Position numbers and translations under genes: made by a program
Shown: piece after piece, positions 6,093 to 10,016 of the stretch
How the letters are laid out: each line of letters opens with the position of its first letter
How positions within the stretch are numbered: position 1 is the stretch's first letter
Notes under the pieces: generated by a model
What the model was told of the DNA's origin: nothing
The model's database searches: none
The model's input: only the letters and a program-made list of their open reading frames with translations
NCBI GenBank assembly: GCA_039178165.1
Contig: JBCDFL010000126.1
Coordinates: 1 to 10,016, forward strand
DNA length: 10,016 bases
DNA from: JBCBCP01 sp039178165
GTDB lineage: Bacteria; Pseudomonadota; Alphaproteobacteria; Rhodobacterales; Rhodobacteraceae
Direction of reading: 5' to 3'

Positions 6093-7144
6093 TCCTGGTC
6101 CCAATTGCGCAGGGGCGTCGCGCCCGCCGCGCGCATGCGATCCATATAGGTGCTCAGGATTTCGGAGGCGGGTTTGCCTTGTGCGTCCAGCGTCTGGGCC
6201 CAGGTTTTGGCCGCGTTGTCCATGCCTTCGGCCCAGGCGGTGCGCATCGCGTCCGGGGCCAAGCTGACGGTCGCGCCAGCAGCCTCCATCGCGGTGAGGG
6301 CGTCATCCACCGTCTTCTCCAGATCGGTCAGATACCAGTTCTTCGCAGCTTCCGATCCGGCGCGGAAGGCGGCTTTAGCCTCGTCCGGCAGACTGTCCCA
6401 CCACGCCTCATTGGCGCAGAGCGACCCTGAATATTGCGCCCCGAGCCCGAAGCGCGTGACGTTCGGCGCCACCTCGAACAGCTTGCCCGGCAGCGCGGCG
6501 GAGGCGAAGACGATCACCCCGTCGTACACGCCCGTCTTCAGCTCGTTATAATAAGTCGTCAGGTTGCCCGACACGCCCACCGCGCCGGTGCCCGACAGCC
6601 AGTTAATCGCCGCGCCTGGGGCCGCGATCTTCCGCCCGTCCAGATCGTCCAGGCTGTCCACCGGGAAATTGGTCATCAGCAGGTAATCGTCGATGGCAAT
6701 GGGCGCGCCCAGATAGACGACACCGTTCTCACCGTAGGCTTCGGTCATCGCGGGCACATCGGCGTGCATGTCTTCGATGACGGTGCTGATCGTGCGCAGA
6801 TCGTCGCTGACGAAGGGCGTGTAGTAGGTCACGTTTTGGACGGCGAGCTTGGCCGGATCGAACAGCGACGAACAGGTCCCGATCTCTGCCAGGCCGGCCT
6901 CGACAGCCTCAAGTTCTTCGCCCACCTTGGCGATGGCGCCGCCGTATTGCTCGGAGAAGGTGACCGTGTGGCCGGCCGCTTCAAGCTCCGACGTCACGGT
7001 CGGGATGAAATGTTCGGAGATCATGCGCACCCAGCGGAAGACCGGCGGGTGGCCCGCCGCGATGGTGACGTTGAAGCTGTCCGAGGCGGCGGCGCCCGGC
7101 ACGACCAGCGCCAGCGCGGCGGCGATCAGATGTTGATTTTTCAT
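6089..7144 (-). CDS. dctP: TRAP transporter periplasmic substrate-binding protein (DctP family)
   Basis: This is a 351-residue binding protein that captures the solute in the periplasm and delivers it to the Q/M membrane pair. A signal peptide is clear (MKNQHLIAAALALVVPGAAA, cleavage about residue 20). The ATG at 7144 is preceded by GGAGGAG with 7 bases spacing; the longer in-frame reading through the TetR gene is a shadow. DctP-type landmarks are YGGAIAKVGEELEAVEAG (67-84), LDDLDGRKIAAPG (165-177) and LKTGVYDGVIVF (202-213). In most family members the KI is followed by an arginine that binds the substrate carboxylate; here position 174 is Ala. This fits a divergent DctP branch and argues against a standard dicarboxylate ligand. 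C91 and C243 are the only cysteines in the mature protein and could pair. The symbol is the family name only. It lies 37 bases after the TetR gene. Confidence 0.9.
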   Translation of the reverse strand: MKNQHLIAAALALVVPGAAASDSFNVTIAAGHPPVFRWVRMISEHFIPTVTSELEAAGHTVTFSEQYGGAIAKVGEELEAVEAGLAEIGTCSSLFDPAKLAVQNVTYYTPFVSDDLRTISTVIEDMHADVPAMTEAYGENGVVYLGAPIAIDDYLLMTNFPVDSLDDLDGRKIAAPGAAINWLSGTGAVGVSGNLTTYYNELKTGVYDGVIVFASAALPGKLFEVAPNVTRFGLGAQYSGSLCANEAWWDSLPDEAKAAFRAGSEAAKNWYLTDLEKTVDDALTAMEAAGATVSLAPDAMRTAWAEGMDNAAKTWAQTLDAQGKPASEILSTYMDRMRAAGATPLRNWDQE

Positions 7145-7181
7145 GAAAAGTCTCCTCCCAAAGACGTTGTTATGTATGGGG

Positions 7182-7814
7182 TCAGTCCGGCGGCGCGGCG
7201 GCCAAGGCGTCCAGCCCCCCTTCGACGTAGGTGATGAGCGTGCCCAGCCGGTCCTGCACCGGCTGGCCCGCGAATTGTTCGGCCCGGTCGCTGCTGCCGA
7301 GCGCGGTGACCAGCGTGCCGATGGCCAGGTTGTAGGCCCAGGCGACGGCCGCGCGGGATGCGTCGGGCCGCGCCTGCGACAGGGCCGCGATGAAGGCCTC
7401 CGCGACCTCATCGTAATGGGCGCGCACCAGCGCCTTGTCGCGCGCATCGCCCGCCGTCATCCCGGCCAGGATACGGGCGTAGGCGCGGCCCCCGCCCATC
7501 GGCCCCAGCGGCGGGCCGAGGAGCGCGGCCAGGATGCGGCGCACGGCATCCGGCGCCCCGAGGTCGATCGGCGCAAGCTGCGCGAGGCGTTCGGCGTTGA
7601 TCAGGCCCGCGCGCCGGTCGATCACGGCGGCGTAGAGGCCTTCCTTGCCGTCGAAATGATAGTGCAACAACCCGCTCGCCACGCCGGCGGCATCCGCGAT
7701 GGCCTTCATGGACGCGCCCGAAAAGCCGTCCGCGGCAAAGGCCGCCTCCGCGGCGTCGAGGATCCGGCTGCGCCCGTCGGTGGGCGCGCTGCTGGGGTGT
7801 GCGGAATCGCGCAT
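7182..7814 (-). CDS. TetR family transcriptional regulator
   Basis: This is a 210-residue repressor-type protein. The N-terminal TetR DNA-binding domain runs from about residue 15 to 65: helix RILDAAEAAFAADGF, helix-turn-helix SMKAIADAAGVASGLLHYHF, then the KEGLYAAVI start of the ligand domain. The C-terminal ~140 residues are helical and variable, as usual, and would bind an inducer. The ATG at 7814 has no recognisable Shine-Dalgarno sequence, and the 18-base palindrome ends 17 bases upstream, so the transcript may be leaderless or nearly so. It is the first gene of the unit and reads in the same direction as the TRAP and catabolic genes, so it most likely represses its own operon and is released by the imported compound or a breakdown product. 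An activator role is not excluded. Confidence 0.9.
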   Translation of the reverse strand: MRDSAHPSSAPTDGRSRILDAAEAAFAADGFSGASMKAIADAAGVASGLLHYHFDGKEGLYAAVIDRRAGLINAERLAQLAPIDLGAPDAVRRILAALLGPPLGPMGGGRAYARILAGMTAGDARDKALVRAHYDEVAEAFIAALSQARPDASRAAVAWAYNLAIGTLVTALGSSDRAEQFAGQPVQDRLGTLITYVEGGLDALAAAPPD

Positions 7815-7820
7815 GTTGGC

Positions 7821-7850
7821 ACGCTAGCTGCTGACTGATCGACCAGTCAA
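7821..7850 (-). promoter_or_regulatory. Candidate promoter of the TetR-TRAP operon
   Basis: On the minus strand TTGACT (7850-7845, five of six bases of the -35 consensus) overlaps the operator. A weak -10 candidate, TAGCGT, lies 18 bases downstream at 7826-7821. A start from here would fall at or next to the ATG, giving a leaderless message. The -10 is poor, so the box assignment is tentative. Confidence 0.35.
7832..7849. promoter_or_regulatory. Candidate TetR-family operator, 18-base palindrome
   Basis: TGACTGATCGACCAGTCA matches its own reverse complement at 16 of 18 positions. Length, TGAC/GTCA ends and position, 17 bases upstream of a TetR gene and over a -35-like TTGACT, are typical of an autoregulatory TetR-family site. 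That this repressor binds here is inference. Confidence 0.7.
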
Positions 7851-7963
7851 CACATCTATGGCGAGAACTGTGTAAAGACATACGGAAGCGAATGTTCCGA
7901 TGCCGTGCCGCACCGCCGCCGTGAAGCCCGCGCACATAGTTTGGGAGGCTTTCGGCAAGGGGA

Positions 7964-7993
7964 GGCCGGACGGCGGCAAAGCCCCGTCCGGCC
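7964..7993 (-). terminator. Terminator-like hairpin after the haloperoxidase gene
   Basis: GGCCGGACGG (7964-7973) pairs perfectly with CCGTCCGGCC (7984-7993); GGC/GCC continue the stem inside after one bulged C, leaving an AAA loop. It lies about 20 bases past the haloperoxidase stop. On the minus strand it is followed by TCCCCTT rather than a real T-run, so it may be a weak or Rho-assisted terminator. Confidence 0.6.
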
Positions 7994-8012
7994 CAGTATC
8001 GCCTGCGCAGGC

Positions 8013-9947
8013 TCAGAGCCCAGGCTGGGCGGGCGGCGCCACGATGCCATAGTCCGCAACATCCCGAACCCACCAGTCGGCATAGCCTGCGGTGCCGTTC
8101 ACCATCACTTTCACGCCCGCAGAGGTGCGCTCGCCGTCCGTGCTGATGGTGATCGTGTCGCCATCGAAACTCATCAGCGTCAGGGTCACAGGCTCGTGGT
8201 AGGTCAGCATCTGCTCTTCCAGAAGGCTCACGGCGATACGTTCGCCCATGCGCAGGCTGTCGTAGTAGTCCGAGTTGTAGTGGACCCCCGCGATATTGCG
8301 CCCGATGGAGATGTTGGCGGCCAGCTTGTCCAACTCCTCTATCAGCGTGGCGTCATTGCCGTCCGTGCGGTGGGATTTGATCAGCTTGTCCTGCTTGTTC
8401 ACGGCACGGAACGTGTTGCCGCCCTCAATGGCGTCGCTGAACTTTATCTCCGTATCGAAGAATGCCTTGAGGATCGTCACACAGGCGCCCGCGACGGTCG
8501 CATGACCCGCCCCGTAGGCCGGGTGCATCGGCGAGCCTTCGATAAAGGCCATCGGCAGCAGGAAAGTCTTGTCCACATGGAGCGGCCCGACGCCGACCCC
8601 GCCGTTCACATGCGCGTTGAGCTGGGCGATCCAGTCCAGGATCGAGCCTGGCCGCGCCGCCGCAGCACCATCCTCGAAGCCGAGCTCCGAAAGCATGCTC
8701 TTCAACTTGACGATTGCGCCGGGGTCCATTGCTCCGACATGACCATTCGCGACTTGGGCAAGGCGCGCGGCGATCACCTCGGGCCGGGCTCGGCGATGCA
8801 CCTGGAATTTTGTCCGCCGCGCGGCGCGCAATCCGCGGGTGGCCACTTCGGTCACGAGGCTGAGGATGTGCGGCCCGCCCCAAGTCGCGAAGCCCATGCT
8901 GTTATCGGGGCGTTTCTCGTTGATGGGGTTTCCGCCATCCACAGGCACGTCGTTCCCGAGCATTATCAGGCAAGCGTTCAGATAGGCCTGGTAAAGCGCA
9001 TCGAAATGCACGTAGCCGGCCAGGTCGCGGGGCGTGTGGATGCGCCGCGTCTTGGGATGCAGCGGCTGGTCGTACTTCGTGCCCTGCTGAACCTCGAGCC
9101 ACGCATCCCAGGTCGTCATGTAATCGACATGCTCCTGCGGCACCAACTGGGCTTGGGTCGTCGTCTGCAAGCCGTATTCGATCTTGCCGTCGACGACGTT
9201 GAAGCCCGATCGCTTGCTTGTCGTGCCCAGCAGCATGAACTGCGAGATGTAGGGCCCTTGCTTCGACCCCGGCGTGGAGCCGCGGAAAAGCACCTGTGCG
9301 GTCAGACCTGCCTCTGGGCTTTCCCACATTGCGACACGGCGCCGTTTCTCGTGGTGGGTCAGGGCGTGACCGCGGCACCCGACGGGCCGTCCGTCGGTGT
9401 CGAACCAGCTGAGGCTGCGCAGCTGCTTCACCAGATCGCCAATGGTCACTGGTGATCCGTTGGTCGTGATGTTCGGAATCTTCGTGGCGGGCTTTTGTAG
9501 CTCCTCGAAGGGGATGTCGCGGGTCAAGGCCATGGCGTAGACTGTGGCCATCTCGGCGCACAGCTCGCTCAGGCCGAGCTTGGGCGCCGGCGCCATGGCC
9601 ACCGCGTCCGGGTCGGCGCTGATGTCATTGAAATAGACACCGGCCAGCGGGCTTTCCCATTTCCGTTGGTCTGCGCCCGCCGCGATGGACAGCCCGCCCA
9701 TCAAGGGATCGCCCTCCACCAAAGCCGTGCGGAAGTCCTCGTACATCTGCGGATCGACCAGACCGTATTGATCGTGGGGCAAGCCCTTCGTGAAGCTTGC
9801 GGGCTGCGCCTTGGGGTACAGCGCTTCGTCGCCGTTATCCTTCGCGCTGAGCTGCGGGAGGCTGACGGCGCGTGCCACCGCGGCGAAGCGGCGGGCCTCC
9901 GCCTCGCTCCGGCGGCTGCTGGCGGATGGAAGGGTCGGTTGTGTCAT
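8013..9947 (-). CDS. Vanadium-dependent haloperoxidase (bromoperoxidase type)
   Basis: This is a 644-residue member of the vanadium haloperoxidase/PAP2 superfamily, close in length to algal and cyanobacterial bromoperoxidases. These enzymes bind vanadate and use H2O2 to oxidise halides to hypohalous-acid equivalents. The vanadate site is readable: K380 and R388 in KFQVHRRARP; H475 and H482 in HPAYGAGHA; R550 and H556 in GRNIAGVHY. Spacings K-R (8), H-H (7) and R-H (6) equal those of the Corallina enzyme as I recall it. The usual Ser of PSGH is Ala480. No signal peptide or clear Tat motif is seen, so export is unproven. About 88 residues follow H556, longer than in the algal enzyme, with a strand-rich tail. 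ATG 9947 has GGAG 7 bases upstream; a reading 21 codons longer begins in a Pro/Gly-rich, hairpin-forming stretch and is rejected. Its own hairpin and the intervening gap suggest a separate transcription unit. Confidence 0.92.
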   Translation of the reverse strand: MTQPTLPSASSRRSEAEARRFAAVARAVSLPQLSAKDNGDEALYPKAQPASFTKGLPHDQYGLVDPQMYEDFRTALVEGDPLMGGLSIAAGADQRKWESPLAGVYFNDISADPDAVAMAPAPKLGLSELCAEMATVYAMALTRDIPFEELQKPATKIPNITTNGSPVTIGDLVKQLRSLSWFDTDGRPVGCRGHALTHHEKRRRVAMWESPEAGLTAQVLFRGSTPGSKQGPYISQFMLLGTTSKRSGFNVVDGKIEYGLQTTTQAQLVPQEHVDYMTTWDAWLEVQQGTKYDQPLHPKTRRIHTPRDLAGYVHFDALYQAYLNACLIMLGNDVPVDGGNPINEKRPDNSMGFATWGGPHILSLVTEVATRGLRAARRTKFQVHRRARPEVIAARLAQVANGHVGAMDPGAIVKLKSMLSELGFEDGAAAARPGSILDWIAQLNAHVNGGVGVGPLHVDKTFLLPMAFIEGSPMHPAYGAGHATVAGACVTILKAFFDTEIKFSDAIEGGNTFRAVNKQDKLIKSHRTDGNDATLIEELDKLAANISIGRNIAGVHYNSDYYDSLRMGERIAVSLLEEQMLTYHEPVTLTLMSFDGDTITISTDGERTSAGVKVMVNGTAGYADWWVRDVADYGIVAPPAQPGL

Positions 9948-9954
9948 CTTTGGG

Positions 9955-9958
9955 CTCC
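9955..9958 (-). promoter_or_regulatory. Ribosome binding site GGAG of the haloperoxidase gene
   Basis: On the minus strand GGAG precedes ATG 9947 by 7 bases. This decides the start against the upstream in-frame ATG at 10010. Confidence 0.65.
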
Positions 9959-9969
9959 AATATCCCTGT

Positions 9970-9992
9970 GGCCCGCCGGGTTGGGGCGGGCC
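9970..9992. repeat. 8-bp inverted repeat upstream of the haloperoxidase gene
   Basis: GGCCCGCC (9970-9977) pairs with GGCGGGCC (9985-9992) around a 7-base loop, about 22 bases before the haloperoxidase start. Neither side has a T-run. It could be a 5'-leader structure of the haloperoxidase message or the terminator of a gene to the right, outside the window. Confidence 0.45.
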
Positions 9993-10003
9993 GAAATGAG
10001 GGC

Positions 10004-10015
10004 GGGGCATGCCCC
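10004..10015. repeat. Perfect 12-base palindrome at the window edge
   Basis: GGGGCATGCCCC is fully self-complementary. It may be part of a larger element cut by the window end. No function can be assigned. Confidence 0.3.
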
Positions 10016-10016
10016 C

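Larger units (their letters stand above)
7815..8012. other. Intergenic region between haloperoxidase and TetR operon
   Basis: These 198 bases hold the candidate TetR operator and promoter at the low-coordinate end and a terminator-like hairpin at the high end. Between about 7855 and 7960 I see no convincing gene or element. Confidence 0.7.

Noticed and set aside
7145..7447. N-terminal extension of the TRAP binding protein into the TetR gene
   Set aside because: The signal peptide and GGAGGAG site fix the start at 7144; the extension is an out-of-frame reading of the TetR gene.
7880..7900. Weak inverted repeat CGGAA...TTCCG between the TetR operon and haloperoxidase
   Set aside because: The arms are only 5 bases and it has no clear link to a promoter; this is expected by chance in GC-rich DNA.
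7905..9455. 516-codon open frame on the + strand opposite the haloperoxidase
   Set aside because: It is His/Arg/Gly-rich antisense translation without domain signatures; the minus strand encodes an unmistakable vanadium haloperoxidase.
9948..10010. 21-codon extension of the haloperoxidase
   Set aside because: It is Pro/Gly-rich, lies over an inverted repeat, and the GGAG site supports ATG 9947.

Overview
The window reads as chromosomal DNA of a GC-rich alphaproteobacterium. A marine Rhodobacteraceae-like host is my best guess. The guess rests on high GC with strong G/C third-position bias, a TRAP uptake system, GTG starts with 4-base ATGA/GTGA gene overlaps, and a marine-type vanadium haloperoxidase. 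No rRNA, tRNA, CRISPR array, transposase or phage gene is visible, and there is no gene-free stretch longer than about 200 bases.

Region 1 (1-2003, + strand): two tandem, paralogous SGNH/AlgX-type proteins. The first is cut by the window edge. The second is complete, with a signal peptide and an extra C-terminal domain. They overlap at stop and start, so they are very probably co-translated. They look like the periplasmic end of an exopolysaccharide O-acetylation locus whose membrane O-acyltransferase would lie to the left.

Region 2 (2000-7814, - strand): a seven-gene, tightly packed unit in the order TetR regulator, TRAP binding protein (P), TRAP small membrane subunit (Q), TRAP large membrane subunit (M), cyclase-family metal hydrolase, FAH-family hydrolase, OsmC-like protein. 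Adjacent genes overlap by 4 bases at Q/P, M/Q and OsmC/FAH, and the other gaps are short. A near-perfect 18-base palindrome sits just upstream of the TetR gene and overlaps a candidate -35 box, which suggests an autoregulated operon induced by a ligand. The logic is import of a small, probably organic-acid-like compound, ring or amide opening by the cyclase-family enzyme, C-C or related hydrolysis by the FAH enzyme, and a thiol-dependent OsmC protein for peroxide or electrophile detoxification. The substrate cannot be read from the sequence. The binding protein lacks the arginine that normally pairs with the substrate carboxylate, so the ligand may be atypical. A strong nested hairpin and a small palindrome lie in the only sizeable gap inside the operon, between the cyclase and FAH genes.

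Region 3 (8013-9947, - strand): a complete vanadium-dependent haloperoxidase of the large bromoperoxidase type, with the vanadate-binding Lys/Arg/His/Arg/His set present but Ala in place of the usual Ser of the PSGH motif. A terminator-like hairpin follows it and separates it from the TetR operon. The last ~70 bases are its upstream region, with two inverted repeats.

The operon in region 2 is the best candidate for an uncharacterised system. Its parts are known families, but the combination and the substrate are not assignable from sequence alone.
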